DNA of 64,000 bases from Meloidogyne chitwoodi (taxonomy: Eukaryota > Nematoda > Chromadorea > Rhabditida > Meloidogynidae). The notes beneath the pieces were generated by a model. That model was not told the origin of the DNA. It did no database searches and saw only the letters and a program-made list of their open reading frames with translations. This document shows, piece by piece, positions 22,090 through 35,400 of this stretch. The stretch is taken from positions 1,798,001 to 1,862,000 of the forward strand of contig JACZZP010000015.1 of the NCBI GenBank assembly GCA_015183035.1. The letters are read 5' to 3'. Each line of letters begins with the position of its first letter. Within the stretch, counting starts at the first letter, position 1. A program made the position numbers and the translations under genes.

Positions 22090-23266
22090 TTTTTAATTTA
22101 ATTTATTTAAAATTTTAATTTAATTAAAAATTTAATTTTAATTTAATTTTTTAATTAAAATTAAGGTAAATATTTATATTACTAAAATATTGGTCTTTTA
22201 AATTTAATTTTTTTAAATTTATTTGTTTAACTTGAAAAAAAAAGTTTAATTTTAATATTAATAAAGTGTTGGCATTTTTATTTAAATAAAACGTTAATTT
22301 AAAATTAAATAAAGTAAGAGATTATAAATATGCTTATTTGATAAATTAGCTAATAATTTATTTTAAAAAAAATTTAAATTTATTTGAACAAAATTTAAAC
22401 AAGAAAATTAATTAATTAAATTTTAAGTGTCTTATGACTAAAAAAGTTATCTCCTATTTTAATAATCTACTTTTTTTTTCAAATAATTTATTAAAAAAAA
22501 AATTCTAAAAATCTTTATTAAGGCTCCACTTTCCAAAATTTTAATTTTGAGATATTAAATAAAAATAAATAATTTTTGGATATTTTTTTTTTGAATTTCT
22601 CCACTCTTTAAAAAAAACTAAATTTAATTATATTTTAATTTTTATTTATTTTATTTTTTTTTTTAATAAAAATAGAATATAAAAAAAATTTAAATATTTT
22701 TTATTAATAAAATAATTAGTAAAATTAATTATTTTAAACATTTTTTTGTAAATTTTTAAATAAATTTTTTTAAATTTAATAAAGAAATTTTGGAAAAATA
22801 GAAAAAAAATTTTGAGTTAAAAAATGTTTTTTTTTAATTTTCATATGCTGAATAGAGAGATATTTGAAAATATTTACAAAAAAAAATAAAAATATGCGCG
22901 TATACATTTGTTGTGAGGAAAAAATAATTAAAATATTAAAATACAAATTATTTATTTAATGAGGTTTTATCAATTTAAAATTTATTATTATTTTTGAAGA
23001 GGAATTTGGGGAAATTTGGATATTAAAAAATTTAAATTTTTTACCATTTTAAAAATATTATAAAATTATTTATTTTATTAAATAAAAGTTTTTCACTTTT
23101 ATATTTTTTTTTCGAATTTTCTAGATGGACCAGTGGTCAATTTTTTCAATTAGTATGACTTTAAAAAATATAAAAAGTAAAAATACCCAAAAAGCTTCTA
23201 TTAAAAAAACAATTTGTGTAAAAATAGACAAAAAAATGTTGAGCAAAAATCTCTTCCCTTGAAAAA
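22090..23266. other. AT-rich intergenic region
   Basis: No gene is recognised. The ORF at 23214-23411 on the plus strand overlaps the last exon of the CHIC gene in antisense and is not called. Confidence 0.5.
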
Positions 23267-24285
23267 TCAATCAGGAACCGACAACGGAACTTTGGACAAT
23301 GTTTCAATCAGCAAAACATATTCACTTAAATTAACAGAATTTTCGACTGGCATTCGAGATAATCTCCAATTTAAACCTTTAAAAATTTTAATTTATTTTA
23401 GTTTGTCCTAAATTAAAAGAAAAATAAACCTAATTTATTGTAGAGCAATTGATTTTCTTTTTCAAGCGTTTCTTTAACTGCTGAAATCGTCTAAAAATGA
23501 AAAAATGGTTTATAAAATCGACAAAATTAAGTAAAAGTAAAATTCATTTTTGTTGGAAGTTTGTAATAAAATTATTTGGAAAATTAATGGAATTTTAACA
23601 AAAATTATGGGTGCTTTAGATTTACTCGGATTGAACCAAAAATATTCGATGGAATCTGATATTTTTCTGAGTAAAAAGGACTTTTCGGTTATGCCGATCA
23701 CATTATAATTAAAAAAACAAACACAAAATGCGCAAGTGCTTCTACAAAAAGAATACACGCTTTTTTGCATGCTTTCTTTTTTTTTTAATTTCAAATTGGG
23801 TTGTATAACGAAAAAATCAGATTCTATAGGAATTCCAAGTGCTAAATATCCCCCAAAAAATAAACAAACTCCTTTGCTTAAATAGATCACTGGCCATAAC
23901 GAAATGCCCAAACTACAGCAACAAAAGATTAGACCACAAATTAGCCAACGCAAATTTGAGTGAACATTCCTTTGCAAAACAAAATTAATTCGATCCATTG
24001 TGTCCTATAAATATTTATTTAGTTTATAGAAATAAATTTAAATAAAAAAAACCTGAAATTCTTCAGGTGCTAATTTTCCTTTTAAAGAGCATGGGAACTC
24101 TGAACAGAAACGTGAGTTAAGTCCGAACCTAAAAAAAGAAAAAAATAAATAATTTTAAATTACTCTTACAATGTTAAATTGCCTATTCCTTTAATCACAA
24201 TTGGATCAGGAGTAATCTGCCAACTTTGACATGGAAAAAAGCTCGGATCTTCTTCTTCTATTACACGTTCAATATCATCAACCAT
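23267..24285 (-). CDS. CHIC-family cysteine-rich hydrophobic domain protein
   Basis: Five exons, approximately 24170-24285, 24053-24128, 23870-24004, 23430-23490 and 23267-23376, giving 165 residues, the same length as human CHIC2. Family motifs in order are PDPIVIKGIGNLTLFGLNSR, EFP, APEEF, NLRWLICGLIFCCCSLG then SLWPVIYLSKG, ENQLLYNKLGLNWRL, and a C-terminal SEYVLLIE. The central cysteines are palmitoylated in the family, anchoring the protein to plasma membrane and Golgi vesicles. The exon start is preceded by TTTATAG/AGATGG, a likely trans- or cis-splice acceptor. It is divergent with the TBC gene, sharing a 700-bp upstream region. Confidence 0.88.
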
Positions 24286-24982
24286 CTCTATAAATAAAAT
24301 TTAATAAAATATTTTAAAAAATGCCATTTAATTAGGAAAAAATGAAAGAAAACCAGCTGTTTTGGATCAACACAACGAAGAAAAAATAAAATAAAAAATA
24401 TTTGGCATAATGATTTAATAAAATTGCCAAAATAAGCGAATTTATAAATTAATACACTATTTCTTTCTTTTTTGTGTTCTCTCACTTTTTTTCTTTCTTT
24501 TTCTTTTTCTCGCTGTTTTTCTTTATTTTTTTAATTAGAGTCAGCTAACTTTAGAGTCTAAAATTAAATTGTTTTGGGAGGATTATGTAATATATTTTAG
24601 GTTATCTTCTTTTATTATATTTTTTTTTAATTTTATTTTTTATTAATAATTAAAATATTCTTTTTTCATTATTATAATAAGTATTTCAAAAATTTACCTT
24701 GTTCTTTTTAAATTTAATATTCTCATTGATTACCTTTTTTAATATTACTTTTTTTTTGTAAAATATATTTGTTTATTCGCGTGTGGGAAAGCGCCTATTT
24801 TTCCCCAACTTTTTTTTTAAGTTGCACTCTCACTAATTTATTTATGCGTGTCTTTTTGGTTAAGCCTTTTAAGCCACTCTTGTTTACTTCTTAATTTTGG
24901 AAATTATATATTATTATTTTCTTTTTTAGAAGAAAAATAACAGACATTAACTAACATTATTAATTAAAGAAAATGTAGAATA

Positions 24983-27900
24983 ATGAATACTTTAAATAAC
25001 TGCAGTTTTTCTCCAAATTCATTGACATCTACAACGCCTAGAAAAAGACCACCATTGGCGGTATGTTTTTTAAAACCATGTTATTATTAGATATTTAAAT
25101 ATTTTTGTAAAAATTGTTTGAAATATGCTTACTAAAAAAGCGATGACAAATTTGCGCTTTTTTAAGTACTCTCAAATTTTAAATTTTTAGCTTCTTAAAA
25201 GAGGAACGAGTATAGCTCCATCTCCAGAACTCAATTCTGCTTCTTCCAGTCGAGAAAGCGCATTCTCTTTTCATCAAAATCCACGGACTTGTATCCTTTT
25301 TGCTAAAAATAATATTTCTGTATATTTTGGAGGAAGAGAACAGCAAGGTTTTTCAATTTTTTTAAAGCATTTTTTACTATTTTCTCCTTTATTAGGTTAT
25401 CTCACACTTCAGCAAGACATTAATGGAATATTAACACTTAAATGGGCGCCAAATGCTTTGCTTCACCATGATACAATGTTTAATTAATTTTTAAATATTT
25501 TAAGCATTTTTATTTTTAGGCAACAAACATCTTTTGCATCATCAAAAAATTCTTTTGAACAATCTTCCTGTCATCAAACTCCTTTTTCGATAAGAATGGA
25601 GACAATTACACACATCCATTTGCATCATAGTATTTTTTGTTATTTTTTTAGTTTTTATTTTTAAACTAATATTTTCAGAAAAAGAAGCAAATTCTTTCTT
25701 TATTGTTGTTTTAGTCGACTCTGACGGTGTAGAACAAATTTCTTTTCGTTTTGGACATAAACGACATTGTTTAACTTTTTTGTTTGCAGTGGAGAATGGA
25801 TTGGCACCACTTTTTCGAATTCAACCTCCAATGGATACAATTAAAGGAATTGAAGGTTTTCTTTAATTTTTATAATTATTTTGGCATTTTGACTCGAAAA
25901 AAAATTCTACAATTTTTATAGATGATTTTTCAAATAATGATAAAAATTCTGAAGAAAATGTTCAAAACAAAAATCATTCAGATAAAGAAAATAGTGGATT
26001 AGTTTTCAGTATTGTCTCTTTTGCAACTACAATAGGTCATGCAATTGTTGTTCCATCATTTAATTTAACTAAAGCACCTTTTAAAATTTCAAGGTTTTTT
26101 TTTAAATAAAAATTAAATTTTATTTTAATTTTTTAGTTCTGAACGTTCTACTAGTAGAGAAAATTCAAAAGACGATGATGATGGTCATATTGTTAGGTTA
26201 ATTTTATTATTTTTGTATATAGAAGAACGTATATATTTGAATAAAAAAGCTTATTAAAATATTGGATTGTGGCTAAGTCGGTTGTGCTCTAGGTTTGGGC
26301 ACCGTCCATATAATGGTTCTGTTCCTTTACCTATTCTAATAATGTCTCTGATATAAACACGAATATAATTTTGTTCAAATTAAAAAAAATCTTTTTTTAA
26401 AGGTCTAGTTTGGCAAACGCAACAAAAGCAATGAAAACACAAATTTTAAGTAGAGCATTTCATGGTTGGTTATCTTATTGTAGACATATGAGAATTGTAC
26501 GTACTCGTTTGGTTAATATTGTAAATGAAATAGATAAAAATGATGAAGAAGATGAAAAAGAAATAAATGAAGAATTAATGCCTGTAACTGAAACATTTTG
26601 GAAATTATGTCGAATGGAAAAATCGGTATAAAATAAAAAAATTTAAAAAGAATTCAAGGTTTATTTTCTATAATAATTTGGGGGAGAGTTTTGATGACGA
26701 TTTTAGGTTTTTTTTAATTATTTTAAAAATTAAAAAGATTAATATTTTTAGATTCCTCTTTACAAACAATTTTTAACTCGAGTATATTTTTGTGGAATAG
26801 AAGGAGATTTACTTAAAATTAAATCTTGGCCTTATTTGCTTAGAATTGTTGAATGGAATGAAGAATTGGATGATAATAAAATTGATATATTAAAAAAAGA
26901 ATATGAAAAAGATGTTAATGAATGGTTGGAAATTGAAAAAAAGTTTTTATTTTCTTCGAAAAATGGTTTTTTATTTTTTATTTAAATTTTTTCTTAAAAA
27001 TACCAAAAAATATTAACGGAAAATAGGCTTAGATTTTTAAAAATTCTGGAACCTCAGAGCGATAAATTAATTTTTTTTATTTCAGAACATTCTAGTCAAA
27101 ATTCAGAATTTAGCCACATTTCAGCAGAATTTTCAATTAATAAAAAAAATTATTATTTGCCTTCTTCAACACGTTCAGAATCAACAAATAGTGGTGGTGA
27201 TGTTTTTGAAGATTTTGTTGATATTGTTGCTGAAGATTTTGATAATGAAATGGATAATTTAAATTCAGAAAATGTTTGTTTTTTTTTAAATTATTTAATT
27301 TTTATTTATTTTTTTTTGTAGTTGTTAGCAAAAGAATTTATTGCAAATTTAATACGTGTTCAAAAGGTTTATTTTTTTAATTTATTTTTATTTCTTTGAT
27401 CAAAAAATTAATTTTTTTTTCATGTAAATCTAGTTATTTCCTTTTATATTCACAAATGTCCGCAAGTTTTTGTCCGCAAGTAATAAAATATTTTTTTCTA
27501 AAAGGGATTATTTGAAGACATACTAGCAAAAGATTGTGTTGATTTTATGCCTCCGAAATATAATCCTTTTCATTTAATTTTTATATTTTAAAATAATCCT
27601 TTTTTATAAAAAAAATAAATATTAGTACTTGCGGACACAAACTTGCGGACATTTGTGAATATAACAGGAAATAACCTATATATTCAATAAACTCCAAAAG
27701 GGAAAAATATTTCAAAATGTTAAATAGGAAAAAAACATTAAAAAAAAAGTTAAATTTAATAAAATATTTTTTTCTTTTATTTTAGGATGTAGATCGTTGT
27801 GATAGAATTACTCGATTTTATTCAAAAATTGAAAATTTAATAATTTTACGTAAAATTATGAGCACATATATTTTTAGAAGATTAAAAATTGATCCAAATG

Positions 27901-28786
27901 ATGGTTATGTTCAAGGAATGTGTGATGTTTTGGCTCCTTTATTAGCTTTATTTGTTGATGAAGCTGTTACTCTTGCTTGTTTTGAACGTTTAATGCTGAG
28001 AAGAATGGCTAAAAACTTTCCTCAATGCAAACATAATAATGAAATGGATGAAAATTTAAATCATTTTGTAAGAAAATAAAAGTATTATTTCAAAATGGTA
28101 AATAAGAGAAAAATTTCAAAATGGTAAATAGTGAAAAATATTTCAAAATGTCTCATACCTTTTTTATTTTAATTATTTTTTAGCGTTATCTAGTCGAAGT
28201 AATGGACCCCGAACTTTATTCACAATTAATGCGTAACGTAGATTATTCTTTTGTTGTTTTTTATCGTTGGCTTTTACTTGATTTTAAAAGAGGTTTTTTA
28301 AAAAAATATAAATAATAATTTTTTTAAATTTTAGAATTACAATATTCAGAAGTTTTTCAACTTTGGGAAGTAATATGGTCTGCTGAAGTTATTTGTTCTC
28401 GTCATTTTGGTTTATTTTTTGGTTTAGCTTTATTAACACAATATAGGGATATTTTGATTGAAAATGATATGGATTTTACTGATGTTATAAAGTAAATAAA
28501 TATTTAGCTTTAATATTGTTGGTTAATAGTCGAGTGGTTAGCGCCTTCCCTTTGTAAGTATGGGGGTTGATGGTTCGAATCCTCTTGAGGGTTTTAATTT
28601 TATTATGTTAGAAAAAATGTTAATTAATTTTCTAAAATGTCTTTTGTTATTAAGAAAATTTTTTTTTAAAGATTTTTCAATGAAATGGCCGAAAAACACA
28701 ACGTTCAAGAACTTTTGTGCATTTCACGTGAGAAACTAAGAGCATTTCAAGAAATTATACAAGGAATTAAATCGAGTGATGCGTGA
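24983..28786 (+). CDS. tbc-8: RabGAP of the SGSM/RUTBC (TBC-8) family, without RUN domain
   Basis: Fifteen exons, approximately 24983-25060, 25191-25347, 25396-25477, 25520-25629, 25679-25855, 25922-26093, 26137-26196, 26403-26625, 26752-26965, 27086-27273, 27322-27366, 27786-28067, 28184-28292, 28335-28491 and 28673-28786. The N-terminal third matches the PH-type Rab-binding domain of SGSM1/2 ([36 protein letters not shown]). The C-terminal half is a split TBC domain with the Arg finger in KDVDRCDR and the Gln finger in DGYVQGMCD. Both catalytic fingers are present, so GAP activity on a Rab is likely. The relatives act on dense-core vesicle and endosome-Golgi traffic. The usual N-terminal RUN domain is absent: the model starts only 700 bp from the divergent CHIC gene. 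Confidence 0.87.
26262..26335 (+). repeat. tRNA-like sequence in TBC intron
   Basis: GTGGCTAAGTCGGTTGTGCTCT resembles an A box and closely resembles the element at 54236. ATGGTTCTGTTCC stands for a B box. No cloverleaf forms. Confidence 0.4.
27432..27676. mobile_element. MITE in TBC intron 11
   Basis: Inverted repeats of about 50 bp (GTTATTTCC, then TATATTCACAAATGTCCGCA, then GTCCGCAAGTA) enclose an AT-rich core. The element is wholly intronic. Related fragments with TTGCGGACA..TTGCGGA occur at about 36525-36560 and 42000-42025. No clear target duplication. Confidence 0.7.
28516..28592 (+). repeat. tRNA-like sequence in last TBC intron
   Basis: A box TAGTCGAGTGGTTAGCGCC and B box GATGGTTCGAATCC are well preserved, and CTTCCC..GGGG may form part of an anticodon arm. 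The acceptor stem does not pair, so a tRNA pseudogene or tRNA-derived repeat is more likely. Confidence 0.5.
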
Positions 28787-29368
28787 AAAGAGAAGAGGAA
28801 CACATTTCTCTTTTATATTTTTGTATATTATAATATAGAAGAATTCGGGTGTGAAATGATGATGATGATGCTGTATTTTGATCTCCGGTTTTTTTTTATT
28901 TTTTAAGATTTTTTCCCTTAGAGTTTGAACTTTTTTTCAATTATTTTTTGACAAATATATTTGTTAATATTAAAAAAGTACAAACTCTAAAAAATCTTTA
29001 TTTTTTGTAGTAATTCTAGTCTATTTTTTGGAATCTCAGAGTCAAAATTTAATTAATTATATTTTTACATATCTATTCTAGTCTAAGATGCTTAAAAAAA
29101 ACTTTCCTGTCATTCCTAACTATTTTAAATGTAAACCAAATATATCTCTTTTTTTCTTTTATTAAAAAATAAAAAAGCGCGCTGTTTTTGAAAATTTCTT
29201 AAGTAAAAAATTCAAGGTCTATACAATAAACAGAATTGAATATTAACTGGAACAAAAATATATACCAACTTAATTGAATTAATTGGCATTATTTTCTCAT
29301 GTTTTTATTCCTACAATTAAAAACAGTCCAAGAAAATATTTTTTTGAATTTGTTGGAAAAAATAAAAT

Positions 29369-29436
29369 TCTTGGTTAAGTGGAGATTTTTCAATTTTTTT
29401 TTTGAGGGGAAGGGTTCGAACCTTCTCAGCTCCCAA
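29369..29436 (+). repeat. tRNA-like repeat, first of a pair
   Basis: TTGGTTAAGTGGAGATTTTT..GGGAAGGGTTCGAACCTTCTC. It shares its layout with the sequence at 29729-29785, so the two are copies of one degenerate element that keeps the B box best. Confidence 0.5.
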
Positions 29437-29728
29437 TATTTTTTCATTTCACTATTTTCCTTTGGACCGTCCTTATTTTCTCATAAATAATAAAAAGTGC
29501 ATTAAAAATAATTAATTAAGCTTTTCTTTTAATCATCGTTTGACTGTCCTTGTGTTTCATCAACAACTAAACCTTCCAGACAAGATTTCTTTCTTTTTGC
29601 TGTATTTTTCTCTAAAGAGCCTGGACGTCGGTGCATTTTTGATTTTTGTTTATTTGCAAAAAGCATCTCTCTCGTATGGAAAAAGCCTATATTTAAACCT
29701 AACAACGTTTAGAAAAAAAAATTTTTTT

Positions 29729-29785
29729 GTGGTTAAGTGGAGATTTTCAATTTTTAGGGGGGAAGGTTCGAACCCTTTTAAGGCC
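29729..29785 (+). repeat. tRNA-like repeat, second of a pair
   Basis: GTGGTTAAGTGGAGATTTTC..GGGGGAAGGTTCGAACCC. A diverged copy of 29369-29436 about 360 bp downstream. Confidence 0.5.
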
Positions 29786-29856
29786 AATTTATTTTTTACT
29801 TTAAAAAAAGAAAAATTATTTAATTTTAACCTAAATATTTGAACATTCTGTTCGTT

Positions 29857-31934
29857 TTAAAATTTATTTTCAGCAGATTTTAAAAGTTTTATAATTTGTC
29901 TTAACTCACTTCTACTTCTATAAGGCCGTGGAAGAGAATGTTCTGAAGAAAAATAATTTTAAAATAAATTTAAAAAATTAAACAAAAATAGTAAACCTTC
30001 ATCAGTCTCTGATTTTGACGTTTTAGAATTTTTTACTCTGACCAAAAATCTAATAGAATGTTGAGCTATTCGAAATATTTTTCTTGGGTCCCATCTTCCA
30101 AGTTCATTATTACCTTCTGATTTTGATAACATCCATGGATGATTTAAACTTTCAGAACTGAGTATTCTTTTTGAAACTGGGACAGTTAAAAGGCGTTGAA
30201 TCTTAAAAATAATTGGAAATTTTTCAAAATTTAAGAAAAAATATTTTTACGAGATCCTTAGCTCCATCAGAAATATTTTCCCAATGTTCCTTCTTAAATT
30301 CATATTTTCCTTCTTGTATCATTCTCATCATTCTAAGTTGTTGTCTATGATAGAATGGGGCATATCCAGAAAGCATTGTGTACATAATTACTCCTAATGC
30401 CCAATTATCTACTTGCAATGAATATCCTATAAATTTAAAATAATTTTTAAAAATATTCTTAAAAATTAAAAAAAATAAACCGTCAGCATCTTCATGCATT
30501 TGACAACGTAAAGTTTCCGGAGCTAAATAACCTGGAGTTCCAACGAGATCTTAAAAAATAAAATTTAAAAAATTGTAAAATGGGCAAAATACCAAGGTTT
30601 TGTGTTTCTTCCTTTTTCACTTATCCTTTACCTTTATTATTTTTTTTATTTTTACACTAAATCCTCCTCTTTTTGTTTTTAACAATTAAATAAATAAAAA
30701 GGTAAAAAAGAGAAAAAATTTTTTTAATGAAAAAAGGGGAATCAGTACAAACCTTGGTAAATAAAAAAAGAAAAAAATTAAATTATTTAAATTAAAAAAA
30801 AAATATTTTTTTATACAAAAAATCCTCAAAAAACAAAAAAAACCTTTTAACAACTGCCCATCCTTTAATTGTTTAGCAAAGCCAAAATCACTAATTACTA
30901 CCCTATCATCATTAATAACCAAAATATTCTCTAATTTTAAGTCTCGATGTACAATCATTTTTTCGTGAATAAAGCAAATACCTTCAAACCTTTAAGAAGA
31001 AAAAATTTATTTTTTAATTTAAAATTAACAAAAATACAATTGTTGCATTATATGACGTGTTCTCTTTTCACTAAATTTAACTGCACGAGTTAATTTTTCA
31101 AACAATTCTTCACTAGCAAATTCAAAAACAATGAATAAAGAAGTCGGTGTAGGATAAAAATCGTGAAGTTTTACTAAAAGAATTTCTTTTTTAATTTTAT
31201 AAAAATTTAAAAACACCTATAGAAGGATGTCCTGAGAGCTTTTTTAGCAACTTTACTTCAGAAAGTGTTTCTTCAAGTGCAAGTTTTGCGTCTTTTTCCG
31301 ATTGGCGTTCATCAGTAACATCCACAATTTTAACTGCATAAGGCCGTTTAGTCTCTAAATTATTTTATTTAATTTTTAAAAATAATAATTTTAACCATTC
31401 TCTAAGCACTTTCGAACAACAGAGGCTATACCTTTTCCAATAATCTAAAATTTTAAAAATTGTAATTTTTTTAAAAGTTAAAGGTAAAAGAACCTCTTGA
31501 AGCTCATAAGCTTTGTAAAATTCAGCTTCGCTGCTATACAATATATCTAATGGAGTATTTTCTCCTGAAAAGTAATGATTTTAAAAATGTAAAAGATTTA
31601 ATTGATTTTATAGCATTTTCAATATAATTGGAGCAATAAAAAACCTTCAAGTTCTTATTTTTCATACACTATTTTTCCTTGATTTGTAATAAGAGAGACT
31701 GCGTGAAAATTAAAAAAGAAAAACATGGAGAAAACGGGAGAAAAATGAAAAACGTGAACCCTAAAGTTTGGTATTACTCAAGTAGGGTAACATTATATAA
31801 AATTTTGTAAATCCAATTTGTCATCAATTTTTAATTTTTAAAAAAAGTCAAAAAAATTAACCTTTTAAACCATTTTCTAAATTTTGTTCAACTGCCATTG
31901 TTATTGTTTCATTACTATTAGTGCTTATTATCAT
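29857..31934 (-). CDS. phkg: phosphorylase b kinase, catalytic gamma subunit
   Basis: Ten exons, approximately 31862-31934, 31494-31564, 31396-31444, 31217-31354, 31038-31185, 30844-30989, 30481-30549, 30251-30426, 29997-30201 and 29857-29942, giving about 386 residues, close to human PHKG1 (387). Kinase landmarks are the glycine loop IIGKGIASVV, the catalytic Lys in YAVKIVD, HRDLKLEN, DFGFAKQL, GTPGYLAPE and DNWALGVIMYTMLSG. The protein phosphorylates and activates glycogen phosphorylase in response to Ca2+. The C-terminal tail would carry the calmodulin-binding region. It is divergent with NAA15 over 500 bp. The ORFs at 30224, 30686 and 31025 are its exons read into introns. Confidence 0.9.
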
Positions 31935-32435
31935 TTAATTTTATCTAAAAAGAAAAGAAATGGAGACAATATAAATCTTCTTTAAAAATTAACTAGAAAT
32001 GTCAATCAATACTTGTAGACCTATTAACTTTTTGATCAATGCATAAACTTAACTAAATATTTAAAAAGAAGGTGATACTCTTACTTTTTGTCACAACGGA
32101 CTTTTTGACAAATAACTTTTGGTCAACAAATAAATAAATATTTTAAAAATGTAAAAAGAGGAGAAAATATGGACGCCTTAACGTTCTATGACAAAAAGTC
32201 TTGTTACCAAAAAGAAAGATTTTATTCGTTAAAAATAAATTAAATTGGCATTGTGTTTAGCTAATTTTTAAATTATCGACTTATTTTTTCTATTCATTTA
32301 TTTTTTGGACATTTTTAGATATCATTTTTATTTTATTTGTCTATTATAAATTATTAAATTTAATTCCAGTTTAATTTAGTTGATTATCTTGTGTTCTATT
32401 CTTTGTGCTTGTCTTTTTCCTAGATTTAAAGAAAA
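31935..32435. promoter_or_regulatory. divergent promoter region PHKG/NAA15
   Basis: About 500 bp between two outward-facing ATGs. TTTTTCCTAG/ATTTAAAGAAAAATG just before the NAA15 start is a strong splice-acceptor match with no upstream coding exon in sight, consistent with spliced-leader addition. No TATA box was assigned. Confidence 0.4.
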
Positions 32436-35400
32436 ATGACAAACACATTTATCAGTAGCGGTAGCCAAGTATTGCCTTCAAAGGAATTGACACTTTTTCG
32501 GAAAATATTGGTATATTTTTATTTTTTTTTCTATTATTTTTCTTTTAGAAATGCTATGAACAAAAGCAATATAAAGTTGGTTTGAGATGTGCAAAACAAA
32601 TACTTTCTACTGCAAATTTTTCTGATCATGGAGGTTTTCTTTACTTTTATTATTTTATTTATTTAAATTTAAAATTGCAGAAACGCTTGCAATGAAAGGC
32701 TTAATTTTAAATTGTATGGGAAAGCATGACGAAGCGCTTGAAATTGTAAAGAAGGGATTAGCAGCAGATTTAAAATCGCATGTTTGTTGGCATGTTTTTG
32801 GACTTGGTATATTTATTATATCTTTTACACCCTCTTACATTTCTCGAGCAATATTCTTTCCTTAAAACTTTTATTTTTAGTTCAGCGTTCTGATAAACGT
32901 TATGATGAGGCTATTAAAGCTTACAAAATGGCTCTTCGAATCGAAAAAGAAAATGTACAGATTCTTAGAGATTTGTCTCTTTTGCAAGTTCAGCTTCGTG
33001 ATCTAGAAGGATATAGAGTATTTTTTATTAAAAATATTTTAAATTATTTAATTTGATTTAAAGGATTCTCGCTATCAATTACTCGTTCTAAAACCTTCAA
33101 AAATGGCTTGGATAGGCTATGCTTCAGCTTATCATTTGTTAAAGGAATACGATGTTGCTTTATATATTATTAGTGAATTCAAAAAGAATAATAGGGTAAT
33201 TTGAATGTTTTTTTTTATAATTTGTCTTGGGAATAATGTCTCTATAAACTTTTTAGGCACCCGTAAAAATCGATATTGAAAGCAGCGAGATTATTCTCTA
33301 CGAAATAATGATACTTATCGAAGCTGGACGATACGAGGAAGCATTGGCACGTTTAGAAGAAAATTCTACTTCAATTCTGGATCGACTTGCTTATTTTGAA
33401 ACTAGAGGTTTTTTAAATTAAAAAAACTTTAAAATAATTTTTAGCTTCTTTGCTAATGAATTTGGGTCGTTTGAATGATGCTGAGAGAGTTTATTGGACT
33501 TTGGTGGATAGAAATCCAGACAATATATTTTATTACAAACAAATTGAGAAATGTCGGAAATTGGGTAAATTAAAAAAAAAGATTTTTTTATTTTTCTTTC
33601 CACTATAATTGTTAAAAAATAAAAATTTAGATAATACACAACCTAACAATCAAGACCTTATTTCTTTTTATGACACTTTAATACTGCAACGTCCAAAAGC
33701 ATCTCTTCCAAAATTGATTTATTTATTATATATTGAAGGTTTTTTCTTTTTTTATTTATTTAAAAATAATTTATTTATTTTTTAAAGGTCCAATTTTTGA
33801 CGAAAAAGTGAAAACTTATTTAATTACTTGTTTTCGTAAAGGAATTCCTTCTCTTTTTAAAAATCTTTTGACTCTTTATGATAATCAACAAAAGGTTTTT
33901 TTTTAATTTTTTTATTTAAATTAGACAATTAGTTTTTTTAATTTTTTAGGTTAAAACGATAGAAAGAATTCTTCTTGATTTCGTCTACAAATTTGAAGAA
34001 AACGGGTATAATCGATTCTCCTTAGATGGTATAAATTTTTTTAAATTTATAAATTAGGCTCCAAATTATTTTAAAAAATATTTTAAAAAGGCTCAAATCT
34101 TCCTGAATGTCCAACCACAGTTCTTTGGACTTATTATTATTTGGCTCAACATTTTGATAAATTGCAAAATTATCAACGAGCGCTTAAATTTATTGACGAA
34201 GCTTTAAAGCATACTCCAACGCTTATAGAGTTATACATGTCTAAAGCTAAAATTTGCAAGGTTTTTTTAAATTATTTTAAATTTAAAAAAAATATTTTAA
34301 AGCATTCCGGTGACTATATTTCTGCTGCAGATTTAATGCTACAAGCACAAGAATTGGATACTGCAGATCGCTATTTAAATAGTAAATGTGCAAAATATTT
34401 GTTACGTGATTGTCGTATAAAAGAAGCTGAAGAGATTTGCGCAAAATTTACTCGTGAAGGAATGAGTGCAAATGATAGTTTGATTGAAATGCAGTTTAGT
34501 TTTATTTTTAATTTTTTGAATACCATAAAATACTAGAAAATTTTACCGCCACCAATAAGTTGAACTTCCATGACCATTTCCAGTTTTATAATCATCTCCC
34601 CAGTTGTTTTATGAATTTTTATGAACTAAATATTATTGGTAATTAATCCGATAATGTGAAGAAAAAATAGTATTTCGAATATCTATCAAATCTAAACTTT
34701 TTTATATTTTTTTGTTGATTAATTTATTTTTTTTAATTATTTTTTTTTAAATTTTAATTTAGATGTTTGTGGTATGAATATGAAGTTGCCTTAGCATATT
34801 TTAAATTGGGAAAATATGGAGAATCTCTTCAGAAATGTCATCAAATTGAACAGGTTTTTTTAATTAAAATTTTTAAAATTTCATTTTGTTTAAGCATTTT
34901 GTCAATTTTTATGAAGATCAATACGACTTTCATGGATGTAAAAATTAATTTTTTAATTTTTAATAAATTTATTATTAATATTTTAGATTGTCTTCGTAAA
35001 ATGACTCTTTCAACATATATAAAATTTCTTCGTTTTGAAGATGTTTTGAATTCTCAACAATATTATATTAAAGCAACAAAATTGGCTTCTTCGGTTTTTT
35101 TAATTTTTTAAATTAAATTTAATTTTTTTAAAAAGATTTATATTGATATGGTCGAAAATCCAATAAAATTTGTTGATAAACAAGCACAGGATATTTCGTC
35201 TTTAACTGCAGCAGAATTGAAAAAACTTAAACGAAAGGCAAATAAAGCTAAAGCTTCTAATGTAAAGGATAAGGAACAAACAGCTAAACAATCTACGGTT
35301 TTTTTTTAATTTTTTTTATTAAAAAAATTCTTTTCAAGTCAAAACAAAGGATGGATGGTGAATTTGATGTTTTTGATCCAGAACCTTTTGATGCAAAGAA

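Larger units (their letters stand above)
28787..29856. other. intergenic region between convergent genes
   Basis: This 1.07 kb separates the ends of the TBC (+) and PHKG (-) genes. It holds two similar tRNA-like repeats (29369 and 29729) and no gene. The ORFs at 29299-29490 and 29540-29842 run through these repeats. Confidence 0.5.

Noticed and set aside
23214..23411. Plus-strand ORF of 65 codons
   Set aside because: Antisense of the last CHIC exon, which matches the family.
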